Assembly: GCF_003628305.1 (NCBI RefSeq)
Contig: NZ_RBZM01000007.1
Span: 124,001-188,000 of the forward strand
Reading direction: 5' to 3'
Length of the DNA stretch: 64,000 nt
Origin: Cohnella endophytica
Lineage (GTDB): Bacteria > Bacillota > Bacilli > Paenibacillales > Paenibacillaceae
Shown one piece after another: positions 16,528-25,829 of this stretch (position 1 is its first letter; each line of letters begins with the position of its first letter). A program made the translations under genes and the position numbers. Under the pieces are notes generated by a model that saw only the letters and a list, made by a program, of their open reading frames with translations, was not told where the DNA came from and ran no database searches.

Positions 16528-16733
16528 AAATGATGTCTCCTTGACCATTAGATTTGCCGCTTAACAATCGGCTGAGCTTAGCATGGCAAAGGAGTTATCA
16601 CACCAACAAGTTGCATTTCGTCATCCATGACATCGAGCCGCTTTGAAAGCGTCATGTGACAATTCGGCACTAGGTTTATTGACAAGGGAGGCATTAATAT
16701 ACGTGAAAGGGCATGAATCATTCAGGAGACGAG

Positions 16734-16805
16734 ATGCTTCGCAGCGTACAGGGACAAGCTCGACTCTTGCCCAACACCATTAGAACTGGAGTGTGGACAT
16801 CATAG
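16734..16805 (+). CDS. Possible 23-aa leader peptide coupled to DedA gene
   Basis: ATG 16734 follows AGGAGACG and opens a 23-codon frame whose stop (16803-16805) lies just inside the DedA gene. The DedA GTG at 16793 has no well-spaced ribosome site of its own, so translation of this leader could deliver ribosomes to it. The peptide (MLRSVQGQARLLPN and so on) resembles nothing known, and coding status is unproven. Confidence 0.25.
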   Translation: MLRSVQGQARLLPNTIRTGVWTS

Positions 16806-17338
16806 CTTTCATACAAGATATCGTTATCCAATACGGTTATTTTGCCATCTTCCTATGCCTTACACTTGGCATTATTGGTTTGCCTGTGCCTGATGAGATC
16901 CTCATGATGATTGTTGGCTATCTTTCTTCAATTGGACTGCTTTACTTCCCGGTATCCCTTGTGATCAGCGTCCTCGGGGCTATGAGTGGCATGCTGTGCA
17001 GTTACGCTCTTGGGCGGAAGTTCGGCAAGCCGTTGCTGTGGAAGTATGGAAAATGGGTCAGGCTTACGCCCAAAAGGATAGAGAAAACAGAGAGCTGGTT
17101 CGAGCGTTACGGCCCCTGGGCAATATGCATCGGCTACTATATTCCAGGGCTCCGCCATCTGACTTGTTACCTGGCAGGGATGAGCGGAATGAACCCACGG
17201 AAATATATACGCTACTCGGGCTTGGGAGCCCTGTGCTGGTGTGCGATTTTTATTTCGATTGGGTATTTTTTAGGGGGACATATTGATTTTAAGGATTATC
17301 ATGGTTCTATATTGAAGTTGTTTTACTCTAGAGAATAG
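16793..17338 (+). CDS. DedA family membrane protein
   Basis: 181 residues from GTG 16793. The N-terminal re-entrant/membrane part FIQDIVIQYGYFAIFLCLTLG is followed by LPVPDEILMMIVGYL, a hallmark of the DedA (SNARE-associated, VTT) family. The second signature appears as YGPWAICIGYYIPGLRHLTCYLAGMSGM, with the conserved Arg in PGLRH. DedA proteins are inner-membrane lipid scramblase/flippase-like proteins supporting undecaprenyl-phosphate or phospholipid recycling. The ribosome site lies almost on the start codon, so coupling to the short upstream frame is plausible. Confidence 0.85.
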   Translation: MDIIAFIQDIVIQYGYFAIFLCLTLGIIGLPVPDEILMMIVGYLSSIGLLYFPVSLVISVLGAMSGMLCSYALGRKFGKPLLWKYGKWVRLTPKRIEKTESWFERYGPWAICIGYYIPGLRHLTCYLAGMSGMNPRKYIRYSGLGALCWCAIFISIGYFLGGHIDFKDYHGSILKLFYSRE

Positions 17339-17422
17339 AGCTCTTTTTATTTAGCAACCCTTCACTAGAAATCAGATATAATGAAGGATAGATGTTAACA
17401 GCCAAATCCGAGGTGCGGATCC

Positions 17423-19939
17423 ATGATTCTGAGTACCAAACTTCATATCCCGCAAACGCGGCGCGATGACCTTGTCGAGCGAGCGGCGATCACCGAGCTA
17501 TTAAATAAAGGATTAAAGAGCAAACTTACATCCTTAACGGCTCCCGGGGGGTACGGCAAAACAACGGCTTTGAGTCAGTGGCTCCAGCAGTCCGCCATAC
17601 CTGCCGTATGGGTTTCCTTGGGCCCTCAGGATAATGATCTAATTGCCTTTTGGAGCTATACGATCGCTGCAGTCAATAGTAAGAACCCCCAATTCGCGGA
17701 AGCGGTCACCCCGTATTTGTCATCCTTAAAGACGGGAGCGTTCGAGCCTTTCATCTCGGCCATGATTCGCGAGCTTGACGGCTACGCGGATGAATTGGTC
17801 ATGGTTTGGGACGATTACCACGCGATCGATCTTGCCTCCATTCACGCTTCGGCGGCTTATTTTCTTGCTTATTTGCCCGCTCACATCCACCTCTATATAA
17901 CAAGCCGGGCTGAAATGCCCTTTCCTACGGCAAGGCTGCAGACGACTGGCCAAATGGTGAAAATCACGATTCAGGAGCTGCGATTTCAACTAGCGGATGG
18001 AATTCGTTACTTTCAGGATTGCTTAGGATTACCCCTATCGGGAGACAAGATAGCCGTGCTGGTCGACCGCACGGAAGGATGGATCAGCGGACTGTATCTT
18101 GCGGCCATTTCGCTGCAAAATAGCGACAATTATTCTGATTTTATCCGCGCCTTTAGCGGGGAGCACCGCAACATATCCGATTATTTGTTTCAGGAGGTTT
18201 TTAGTCTCCAGCCGAGCGAGGTTCAGTCCTTTCTATTGGCAACTTCGATCGTAGACAGGATAAACGGCCCGTTGTGCGAGGCGGTTACCGGACAAGCGAA
18301 TTGTCAGGAGATGCTGGAACGGCTGGAACGGCATCATTTGTTCATCGTTTCGTTGGATGATCAGCGGGAGTGGTATCGCTATCATCATTTGTTTTCCGAG
18401 TTTTTACGGAGGCTTTTTCGGAAGAAGTATGCGGGACAATCGAAGGAGTTGCATGTCAAGGCAGCCCGTTGGCTTGAGGAGCACGGGTTTCTGGAAGAAG
18501 CGATTGAGCAACTGTTCATGGACGGGCATCATTTCGAAGCAAGCGCGTTAATTGACAAACACCTGCCGAACCTTCATGCAAAGAGGGGAGTGCTTTATCG
18601 ATGGTTGCGCGATCTGCCGGAGTCCTGTTTTACCGGAAAGCCGAGAATTCAGTTTCTTTATGTCAAAGTCATGGTGGAAACCAATGAGTTGGAGTTGGCG
18701 CAAACAAGACTTCGCCTAATGGAGGACAAGCTCTCGAACCCGGAATGGAAACCTTACGCAGGAACCGTTCATTTTTTGTCAGCGGCCGTTTCTTTTTACC
18801 GAAGAGACTTTCGACGAGCGAATGAATATTTCGAGATTTTTGATCGGCATTCGCCGGAGGGCAACTACGTCCAGATGATCGAAGCGAACTCGTATTCGAT
18901 GTATTTCGATACCTTATTGAGCTTTTTCAATGATTTGCATGATGCGGAGAGATTCTTCAATAAATGGATCAAAGTATGGGAAGATAGAGACAATTACCCC
19001 TACGTCGGCTTTTTCTACAATACGTACAGTTTGCTGTTATATGAATGGAACCGTTTGGATGAGGCCGAAGAATATGCGGAGAGGGTACTGCGGTCAACGT
19101 GCATGCAGCCTTATGCTCTTATTCAGTTGAGCGCTACCGTTAATGCAGCGCGGATCTGTCAGGCTAAAGGGGATTCAGCCAAAGCGATTGATTTGCTTGA
19201 AGGGCTTAAATCTAAGATCGATTCCGTGGATAAAAGCATGTTTATGCGGAGGATAGAGGCGGAGAAGGCGTATTTGTCGCTTGCGAACGGTTCTTCCGAT
19301 GAGCGTTGGCTGCAAACATGCGGTATTAAGCATACCGATACGATCCCGCTCGGTCCGATTAAAGAATATCTTATTTTGGCAAGTACGCTTATGGAACGCC
19401 GGGATGTCGATGAAGCTTTGCAATTGCTGGAACAGTTATACCTGCTTGTCAATAAAGCTGATCGGACCTGGGATAAGGTTAAGGTGACCATCCTGCAAAG
19501 CATGGCTTTTTATCGAAAAGGAGATAGGTCGAACGCGGTAATGAAGCTGGAAGCGGCACTCCAGTTGGCGGAACCGGGGAAATACATCCGCAGTTTCTTG
19601 GATGAAGGGGCAAAGATGGAAGAACTGCTGCGCGAATATATCCGGCAAAGGCAGATCAACCCTAACCGGAAGTCTGCGGGCCTACTCTACGCCAGGGAAT
19701 TGCTTCTGTTGATGTCGGATCATATGAATGAGACGGCAAGCGTGCGAGCCCTTATCACGAAGCAGGAATTAAAAATATTACGGATGATCGACATGGGGCT
19801 CTCGAATAAACAGATCGCCGAACAGCTTCAAATCACGGCCGAAACGGTCAAGAGCCATCTGAAAAGCATGTACAGAAAACTTCATGTGAACAGCAGAGAA
19901 CAGGCACTGGAGCAAGGAAAACAGTTAAATTGGTTGTAA
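17423..19939 (+). CDS. MalT-type STAND ATPase, LuxR-family transcription regulator
   Basis: 838 residues from ATG 17423, eight bases after GAGGTG. The N-terminal NTPase has a Walker A loop GGYGKTTAL (about 42-50) and a Walker B/sensor ELVMVWDDYH (about 122-131). A winged-helix/helical region and a long TPR-like helical repeat domain (about 380-750) follow, which in MalT senses the inducer. The C-terminus is a LuxR helix-turn-helix: QELKILRMIDMGLSNKQIAEQ to VKSHLKSMYRKLH. Such proteins oligomerise on inducer and ATP binding and activate transcription. It lies directly upstream of the big SLH protein gene, a plausible target. Confidence 0.9.
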   Translation: MILSTKLHIPQTRRDDLVERAAITELLNKGLKSKLTSLTAPGGYGKTTALSQWLQQSAIPAVWVSLGPQDNDLIAFWSYTIAAVNSKNPQFAEAVTPYLSSLKTGAFEPFISAMIRELDGYADELVMVWDDYHAIDLASIHASAAYFLAYLPAHIHLYITSRAEMPFPTARLQTTGQMVKITIQELRFQLADGIRYFQDCLGLPLSGDKIAVLVDRTEGWISGLYLAAISLQNSDNYSDFIRAFSGEHRNISDYLFQEVFSLQPSEVQSFLLATSIVDRINGPLCEAVTGQANCQEMLERLERHHLFIVSLDDQREWYRYHHLFSEFLRRLFRKKYAGQSKELHVKAARWLEEHGFLEEAIEQLFMDGHHFEASALIDKHLPNLHAKRGVLYRWLRDLPESCFTGKPRIQFLYVKVMVETNELELAQTRLRLMEDKLSNPEWKPYAGTVHFLSAAVSFYRRDFRRANEYFEIFDRHSPEGNYVQMIEANSYSMYFDTLLSFFNDLHDAERFFNKWIKVWEDRDNYPYVGFFYNTYSLLLYEWNRLDEAEEYAERVLRSTCMQPYALIQLSATVNAARICQAKGDSAKAIDLLEGLKSKIDSVDKSMFMRRIEAEKAYLSLANGSSDERWLQTCGIKHTDTIPLGPIKEYLILASTLMERRDVDEALQLLEQLYLLVNKADRTWDKVKVTILQSMAFYRKGDRSNAVMKLEAALQLAEPGKYIRSFLDEGAKMEELLREYIRQRQINPNRKSAGLLYARELLLLMSDHMNETASVRALITKQELKILRMIDMGLSNKQIAEQLQITAETVKSHLKSMYRKLHVNSREQALEQGKQLNWL

Positions 19940-19944
19940 TTATA

Positions 19945-20016
19945 CGATAAATATTGGCTAGGGGGATATCCCCCAATATTTTATCGTTACTCCCCCTTAG
20001 ATGGGGGATTTTTTTT
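19945..20016 (+). terminator. Two consecutive hairpins between regulator and SLH protein genes
   Basis: First, CGATAAATATTGG (19945-19957) pairs, with a one-base bulge, with CCAATATTTTATCG ending at 19986, and encloses the perfect palindrome GGGGGATATCCCCC. Second, CCCCC-TTAGAT-GGGGG (19992-20007) runs into a T tract and is a standard intrinsic terminator. No gene is visible in the remainder up to 20159. Confidence 0.8.
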
Positions 20017-20159
20017 GCGTTGAAATCGTCTTATATTAGGACAAAAGTAGCAAAGTTCGACAAGCAAGGCTAGGAACCTACCGCGATTTGTCGTTAGCAG
20101 TCATCTTGCTAAATTGCCGGTTGCAATTATTATTACGAATCAAGAGGTGTATACAATTT

Positions 20160-23100
20160 ATGAAACGATTGGCATCAAGACTCAAGATAGGTTTTTTTCG
20201 ATCCGGGAAAATAGCTCTGGCATGTTTGCTGGTCTTCATGTTCGCCCCATTCATGGGTGCAGGAAAGACAGTCCATGCGACCTCTTCAGATTGGGCGGCG
20301 GTGGGACAAACCGAACAGCCGGCGAACGTGCAAACGTTGCTCAAATCGAATGACACGTTGTATGCGGGGACGGGGAACGGAAGCGACGACGTATGGTCGA
20401 ACCGCGACGGCACTTGGACGCAGATGATCGGCTCGCCGGCCAGAGTGCGAAGCTTGCTCGTTGATGCGGATGGCACGCTTTATGCGGGGGCTTGGGGTGA
20501 CGGCAACAACGTATCAATGTACACGGCTAGTGATGGATGGAAGGAGATGCCCGGCTCGCCGAGCAATGTGTATTCCTTGATCGATGTAGACGGCACGATT
20601 TATGCGGGGGCTTCGAACGGCTCTAGCAACGACGTATGGACGTATACGGCTATTGCCGGTTGGACGAAGATGATGGGTTCGCCGGGCGATGCACAAGCCT
20701 TGACGTATATTAATGGCACGCTATATGCAGGGACTGGAAGCAACGGCGTATGGTCGAACAGTAACGGTAGCTGGACGCAAATAAGCAACGGCGTTAGCAA
20801 TCCCAAATATGTAGCTTCGTTGGTTAATGTAAACGGCATGCTGTATGCGGCGGGGACTCCAATCGGAGACAACCGCAGCGTTTGGACGTACAATAACAGC
20901 AACAGTACATGGACGCCAATAACCGGTGCACCGGCCAGAGTGAAAACCTTGCGCTTCGCGAGCGGCACGCTGTATGCGGGGACTGCCTCCGGGTCCGGTT
21001 ACGACGACGTATGGACGTACACGACTGGCGGCGGTTGGGCGAAGATGAACGGCGCACCGGGCAGTGTATATGCCTTGCTCGATGACAACGGGACGTTGTA
21101 TGCAGGGACGCAGACCGGACGCAACGACGTATGGACGTTCAGTAACGGCACGTGGACACAGATGGGCGTTTTGCCAGGCGATACCAATACCTTGTACAGT
21201 GCCAATGGCACACTGTATGCAGGGCTAAATAAAGAAACTAATGCCGTTTGGGCGTATACGACTAGAGGCGGATGGACGCAGATGAGCGGATCGCCGGGCT
21301 ATGTGTATGCCTTGACCGATGTGAACGGTACACTGTACGCGGGAACTTGTAATGACGACAATGACAATGACGTATGGGCTTATGACACGACCGCGACGAC
21401 TCCCGAATGGACGCAGATGACGATAAGCCATGCGCCAAGTAACGTATATTCCTTGCTCAATGTCGATGGTACGCTGTATGCGGGGACGAATAACGGCAGC
21501 AATGATATTTGGACATATGATACTACCGCGACTTCGCCCGAATGGACGCAGATGACGGCAAGCCATATGCCGGGTTACGTGAATACGTTGCTTAATGTGA
21601 ACGGCACGATCTATGCGGGGAATGCTACCCCCGATGAAAATGACGTATGGACTTACGATACTTCCGCGACTACGCCCGAATGGACGCAAATGACGGCCAG
21701 CCATGCGCCGAGTACCGTGACTTCCTTGCTCGAGGTCAATGGCACGCTTTATGCGGGGACTTTTAACGGCGGCAATGACGTATGGACCTACGACACTAGC
21801 GCGACTACACCCGAATGGACGCAAATGACGACCAGCAATGCACCGAATGATGTGAATGCTTTGCTAATCGTCAATGGTAAGCTATTCGCGGGGACTGATA
21901 ACGGCAGCAACGACGTATGGTCGTACAGCAACGGCACATGGGAACAAGTAAGCGGATCGCCGAGCCAACTACATGCGCTGCTGGAAATCGGCGGAACGCT
22001 GTACGCAGCGGGAGTGAACGGTGTCGTACAGTTAACCGCTCCCGGAACGCCTGCGAATCTGCAGGCTGGCAGCACCACGTTCGATTCGACTACGCTGTCA
22101 TGGGATGCCGTAACCGGAGCGACCGGCTATTATCTCTACGAGAATGGAGACAGTACGGCAATTACCGCTGTGACAGGTACTTCCCATACGGTGAGCGGAT
22201 TGACGCCGAATACCTCTTATACGTTTACGGTGAGCGCATTCAATGCAATCGGCGAATCGGAGCAAAGCGATGAACTCCCTGTTCAAACGCTGAACGCGGA
22301 CGCAACGTTAACCTCGACGATCGGCACGGTAAGTACGGATGGAACCGCGGATGAAAGCATTACGGACATTCCGCATGCCACAACGTTAGATGAGTTCAAG
22401 GCAGCGATCAGGCCGACTGATGAGCATGCAACATTTAAGGTGTATGACGAGGACGGTATAACCGAAGCTACAATTTTGGCAACGGGTAAAAAGGTCATTG
22501 TTACCGGGCGGGATGGAACCACGAAAATAACGTATACCCTAACCGTAGTTCCGGCATATTTGGTGACGTATAACGGCAATGGCGCATCCGGCAACGCGCC
22601 GGCCGACAGTAGCCCCTATGCGCAAGGCGATACGGTTACGGTGTACGGGAATATCGGAACCTTGGCGAAGACGGGTTACACGTTCAACGGCTGGAATACG
22701 GCAGCGAACGGCAGCGGAACGAGCTACGCCGCAGGGTCGACTTTCACCATGAGTACGTCCAACGTCACGCTATATGCGATGTGGACGATCAACACTTACA
22801 CGGTTAGTTTTAACAGTAATGGCGGTACGGCGATTAGCGACCAGCCGGTAGATTATAACGATAGAGCTACAAAACCGGCGGATCCGACGAAAAGCGGGAA
22901 TACGTTCGGCGGGTGGTACAGCGACAGCGAGTTGACGACGCCGTTCGACTTCACCGCTTCGGTCACGACAAATAAGACTCTGTACGCGAAGTGGACGGCC
23001 AATACTCATACGGTTACTTTCAACAGTAACGGCGGTTCGGCAGTGGGCATCCAGACGGTGAACGATAACGGTACGGCTACAAAACCGACGGATCCGACGA

Positions 23101-24230
23101 AAAGCGGGAATACGTTCGGCGGGTGGTACAGCGACAGCGAGTTGGCGACGCCGTTCGATTTCACCGCTTCGGTCACGACAAATAAGACTCTGTACGCGAA
23201 GTGGACGCTCAATCCTGCGGGCGGCGCTCCACCGTCTACGTCCTCAAACGATACAGTGATCTCGACAGACGGTACGCTGACTCTCCCCGTCGGCAAAACG
23301 GGTAAAGTTAGCTTGGGCGATGTAATCAACATCACGATTCCTGCCGATGCTTTGGGCAAAGAGCTGAAATTAACGATTCAAATCGTGGCGGACGCTCAAA
23401 AGTTGCTCACGAAAAACGATGTTCTGGCCAGCCCGGTATTCGAAATTCTGAAGAATTTCCCAGAGAACTTCGGCAAGGAGATCACGCTGACCTTTACTTT
23501 CGATCCGAAAAGCTTGGGCAAAGGTCAACAGCCTTCCGTATTCTACTATGACGAAGCGAAGAAGGTATGGGTGAAAGTCGGCGGTACGGTAAACGGCAAT
23601 ACCATCACCGTAAAAGTTAACCACTTCACGAAGTATGCGGTACTCGGCGAAGGGCAAAATCCGGATTCGACGACAGACACGAAGCAGCCGATCAACTTCA
23701 ACGATATTTCCGGACACTGGGCTGAGGCGAGCATCAAGCAAGCGGTGAGCGCCGGCATCGTCAGCGGCTATTCGGACGGTACGTTCAATCCGAACCGTAT
23801 TGTAACCCGCGCGGAATTTGCGGTTATGCTGGCGAATGCTCTCAAGCTGCAAGGGGATGGATCCGAACTGGCGTTTACCGATAAAGGGAAAATCGGGTCA
23901 TGGGCGCAGAAATCGGTCGCGCAAGTGGTACAAGCGAGCATCCTCACAGGTTATAAAGACGGCACTTTCCGTCCGGACGCCGAAATTACGCGTTTGGAAA
24001 TGGCGGTAATGATTGCCAAAGCGTTGGGACAGCCGGTTATATCAACAACGGCAACAGACTTCGCGGACGACAAAGACATTGCGGTCTGGGCGAAGGGGGC
24101 GGTTGGGGCCATGAGAAAGCTAAATATAATCAGAGGTAAAGGCGTGAACGTATTTGCTCCTGGCGATAAAACGACGAGAGCAGAGTCGGTAACGGTGCTA
24201 CTGAGAATGTTGGCGCAAAAGGACAAGTAA
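20160..24230 (+). CDS. SLH-anchored surface protein with 14 propeller-like repeats
   Basis: 1356 residues from ATG 20160, behind AGAGGTG; the frame is open earlier but lacks a start signal. A signal peptide (IALACLLVFMFAPFMGAG) ends near residue 40. Residues about 60-630 hold 13 full and one partial repeat of about 40-47 residues with the consensus NGTLYAGT, NDVWTY, WTQM, resembling Kelch/propeller blades. Next come an FN3 domain (about 635-715), a cadherin-like/beta domain, three InlB B-repeats (about 800-1020, GYTFNGWNT and NTFGGWYSD), a ZU5-like stretch, and three SLH repeats (about 1180-1356, with GTFNPNRIVTRAEFAVML and GTFRPDAEITRLEMAVMI), which bind pyruvylated cell-wall polymer. It is secreted and wall-attached; ligand unknown. 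Confidence 0.88.
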   Translation: MKRLASRLKIGFFRSGKIALACLLVFMFAPFMGAGKTVHATSSDWAAVGQTEQPANVQTLLKSNDTLYAGTGNGSDDVWSNRDGTWTQMIGSPARVRSLLVDADGTLYAGAWGDGNNVSMYTASDGWKEMPGSPSNVYSLIDVDGTIYAGASNGSSNDVWTYTAIAGWTKMMGSPGDAQALTYINGTLYAGTGSNGVWSNSNGSWTQISNGVSNPKYVASLVNVNGMLYAAGTPIGDNRSVWTYNNSNSTWTPITGAPARVKTLRFASGTLYAGTASGSGYDDVWTYTTGGGWAKMNGAPGSVYALLDDNGTLYAGTQTGRNDVWTFSNGTWTQMGVLPGDTNTLYSANGTLYAGLNKETNAVWAYTTRGGWTQMSGSPGYVYALTDVNGTLYAGTCNDDNDNDVWAYDTTATTPEWTQMTISHAPSNVYSLLNVDGTLYAGTNNGSNDIWTYDTTATSPEWTQMTASHMPGYVNTLLNVNGTIYAGNATPDENDVWTYDTSATTPEWTQMTASHAPSTVTSLLEVNGTLYAGTFNGGNDVWTYDTSATTPEWTQMTTSNAPNDVNALLIVNGKLFAGTDNGSNDVWSYSNGTWEQVSGSPSQLHALLEIGGTLYAAGVNGVVQLTAPGTPANLQAGSTTFDSTTLSWDAVTGATGYYLYENGDSTAITAVTGTSHTVSGLTPNTSYTFTVSAFNAIGESEQSDELPVQTLNADATLTSTIGTVSTDGTADESITDIPHATTLDEFKAAIRPTDEHATFKVYDEDGITEATILATGKKVIVTGRDGTTKITYTLTVVPAYLVTYNGNGASGNAPADSSPYAQGDTVTVYGNIGTLAKTGYTFNGWNTAANGSGTSYAAGSTFTMSTSNVTLYAMWTINTYTVSFNSNGGTAISDQPVDYNDRATKPADPTKSGNTFGGWYSDSELTTPFDFTASVTTNKTLYAKWTANTHTVTFNSNGGSAVGIQTVNDNGTATKPTDPTKSGNTFGGWYSDSELATPFDFTASVTTNKTLYAKWTLNPAGGAPPSTSSNDTVISTDGTLTLPVGKTGKVSLGDVINITIPADALGKELKLTIQIVADAQKLLTKNDVLASPVFEILKNFPENFGKEITLTFTFDPKSLGKGQQPSVFYYDEAKKVWVKVGGTVNGNTITVKVNHFTKYAVLGEGQNPDSTTDTKQPINFNDISGHWAEASIKQAVSAGIVSGYSDGTFNPNRIVTRAEFAVMLANALKLQGDGSELAFTDKGKIGSWAQKSVAQVVQASILTGYKDGTFRPDAEITRLEMAVMIAKALGQPVISTTATDFADDKDIAVWAKGAVGAMRKLNIIRGKGVNVFAPGDKTTRAESVTVLLRMLAQKDK
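20341..22035 (+). repeat. Fourteen tandem 40-47-codon repeats within the SLH protein gene
   Basis: Each unit starts with a version of GTLYAGT and contains DVW(T/S)Y and WTQM followed by a short turn and a LL/L-V strand. Units 9 to 12 carry the insertion TTATTPEWTQM or a close variant and are most alike, indicating recent expansion. Fourteen units would fit two seven-bladed propellers. Confidence 0.8.
22866..23208 (+). repeat. Near-identical direct repeat (second and third InlB B-repeats)
   Basis: About 130 bases from 22866 recur, almost unchanged, from 23076, a period of 210 bases. Differences are few, for example GAGTTGACGACG versus GAGTTGGCGACG. This indicates a recent intragenic duplication or gene conversion. 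Confidence 0.85.
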
Positions 24231-24241
24231 GGGAAATTAAA

Positions 24242-24282
24242 CAAGGCTGCTTTGAAGTCCATTTCAAAGCAGCCTTGTTTTT
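24242..24282 (+). terminator. Intrinsic terminator of the SLH protein gene
   Basis: AAGGCTGCTTTGAA pairs with TTTCAAAGCAGCCTT around a short loop and runs into GTTTTTG. Confidence 0.9.
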
Positions 24283-24358
24283 GTGTTCGGTAATCGTAAT
24301 AATCGTATTAAGCGCAGCGTTGCAGAAAATTTTACTCTGTTCCTGGAAGGGGAAAGAA

Positions 24359-24940
24359 ATGGCAGAGATACTTTTATTACACCACGCATTGGGACTGACA
24401 AAGGGTATTCATGCTTTCGCCGACGAGCTGAGAGGGACGGGACATACTGTTCACGTTCCAGACCTTTTCGACGGTCATTTGTTTACCACGATCGAAGATG
24501 GCATGGCCTATGTCAATGAGATCGGCTTCGAAGAGATAACCGAGCGAGGTATTCGTGTGGCCAGTGAGTTCCCGCATGAGATTGTTTACGCGGGGTTTTC
24601 GCTCGGTGTGGTTGCGGCCCAAAAGCTCGCTCAGACTCGTGAAGGATCTCGCGGTGCATTGTTGTTTTATTCTTGCGTTCCGACTTCGATGTTCGGGTCT
24701 CCCTGGCCAGCGGAATTGCCGGTGCAGATTCATGGGATGGACGGGGATCCCTATTTCGTTGATGAGGGCGACATTGAGGCGGCACGCGAGCTCGTGACGA
24801 CCGCCGATCATGCCGAACTCTTCCTGTATCCGGGAGATCAACACTTGTTCGCAGATAGCAGTTTGCCTTCATATGACGCTGACGCGACGACGCTATTGTT
24901 GCAGCGTGTACTTGAATTCCTTCGGCATTTGGATGCCTGA
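24359..24940 (+). CDS. Dienelactone hydrolase family protein
   Basis: 193 residues from ATG 24359, preceded by GGAAGGGGAAAG. The alpha/beta-hydrolase fold is shown by ILLLHHALGLTKG at the start, VHVPDLFDG, the nucleophile elbow YAGFSLGVVAAQ, HGMDGDPYF with the catalytic Asp, and PGDQHLFAD with the His. Classical dienelactone hydrolases use Cys at the elbow; this protein has Ser in GFSLG. The substrate is probably a small ester or lactone. It is a single gene directly after the terminator of the SLH gene and convergent with the next minus-strand pair. Confidence 0.85.
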   Translation: MAEILLLHHALGLTKGIHAFADELRGTGHTVHVPDLFDGHLFTTIEDGMAYVNEIGFEEITERGIRVASEFPHEIVYAGFSLGVVAAQKLAQTREGSRGALLFYSCVPTSMFGSPWPAELPVQIHGMDGDPYFVDEGDIEAARELVTTADHAELFLYPGDQHLFADSSLPSYDADATTLLLQRVLEFLRHLDA

Positions 24941-24992
24941 GCTCTTGCTTATGGCTTCAACGGATTTCTGACAAGAGATATTCTTGTATTTA

Positions 24993-25424
24993 TTACATTT
25001 CTTTATGGTACTTGATTCGGTAATAGGTGCAGTATCCAACGATAAACAAATAGGCAAATACCAAAAGCAATACAACTGTTAAATCGATATCCATCAAGGC
25101 AACTGTTATATTTAAGGCCCCAAACACAAAAATCATCAAGTCAAAGGCTTTCGCTTTTGCCCGGTTTGCGTTTGCTAAACTACGCTCATCTTTCTGGACA
25201 ATCTCTAGCTGCTTTGCAACGGCGGGATTATTCTTCATAGCAATTCGGACGATTATTTCTCCCATACCGTGACCGAAAATACCGCAGCCAAGCCCAACGC
25301 ATATATAAAGCAACGCTCGCAGTATACTTTGCGGGTCTTCGATTGTCTTGATGAAATACACACCGCTAGCCAGTAGTCCTACGCCTATAACGGCGAAAAA
25401 ATAAGACGAAATCGGTTTTTTCAT
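24993..25424 (-). CDS. Small integral membrane protein
   Basis: 143 residues with about four membrane segments: YFFAVIGVGLLASGVYFI, LLYICVGLGCGIFGHGMG, LMIFVFGALNITVALMDI and VVLLLVFAYLFIVGYCTYY. A charged cytoplasmic loop, KQLEIVQKDERSLANANRAK, lies in the middle. The start ATG overlaps the stop of the upstream XRE regulator by four bases, so the two are co-translated. Such XRE-plus-membrane-protein pairs are common in Firmicutes, where the regulator may control the level of its partner. Function not established. Confidence 0.8.
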   Translation of the reverse strand: MKKPISSYFFAVIGVGLLASGVYFIKTIEDPQSILRALLYICVGLGCGIFGHGMGEIIVRIAMKNNPAVAKQLEIVQKDERSLANANRAKAKAFDLMIFVFGALNITVALMDIDLTVVLLLVFAYLFIVGYCTYYRIKYHKEM

Positions 25425-25633
25425 ACCTGATCCTCCTCGTAAATAAAGATTTCTTCAATACTCATACCGAAATAGCGAGCAATCTTGAACGCTAGAAGGA
25501 TCGATGGGTTATATCGTCCGTTTTCCAGCGAACTGATCGTTTGCCTAGTCACTTCAAGAGCCTTTGCTAATTCCTCTTGCTTAATTCCGCGTTGCATGCG
25601 GATTTCTTCTAAACGGTTGTTCAACGCGTTCAC
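25421..25633 (-). CDS. XRE-family helix-turn-helix regulator
   Basis: 70 residues, almost entirely one HTH domain: NRLEEIRMQRGIKQEELAKA, then VTRQTISSLENGRYNPSI and ARYFGMSIEEIF. This is the compact Cro/YozG-like form without a sensor domain. It is the first gene of a two-gene minus-strand unit whose second gene encodes a membrane protein. Autoregulation is likely by family precedent. Confidence 0.9.
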   Translation of the reverse strand: MNALNNRLEEIRMQRGIKQEELAKALEVTRQTISSLENGRYNPSILLAFKIARYFGMSIEEIFIYEEDQV

Positions 25634-25743
25634 CGCCTTTATGGAAAGCTAGCTTTACATGAAAAATATATCGTGCAACGTTAGAAATGTCAAGCGTACT
25701 TTCCATTTTGATAAAGTTTCTAAATTCTAAAGGGATGACGCGA

Positions 25744-25769
25744 AAAAGGCACCCAACCGGGTGCCTTTT
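25744..25769. terminator. Hairpin, AAAAGGCACCC stem
   Basis: AAAAGGCACCC (25744-25754) pairs perfectly with GGGTGCCTTTT (25759-25769) over a four-base loop. It works as a terminator on either strand. It is framed by GCGAAA on one side and TTTCGC on the other, and adjoins repeat copy 5. Confidence 0.8.
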
Positions 25770-25817
25770 GATTTCGCTCTATAGATGATACGGAGAACCT
25801 TATCATATGCAGGGCGA
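25770..25817. repeat. Intergenic hairpin repeat, copy 5
   Basis: ATGATACGG (25785-25793) and CCTTATCAT (25798-25806) form a nine-base stem with one mismatch around AGAA. TTTCGC precedes and GGGCGAA follows, matching the outer stem of copies 1 and 4. Confidence 0.65.
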
Positions 25818-25829
25818 ATTGTTATTTAT

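Noticed and set aside
20341..22035. Regular repeats considered as a CRISPR array or tandem satellite
   Set aside because: The repeats are in frame within a coding sequence, vary as codons do and have no conserved direct repeat with unique spacers.
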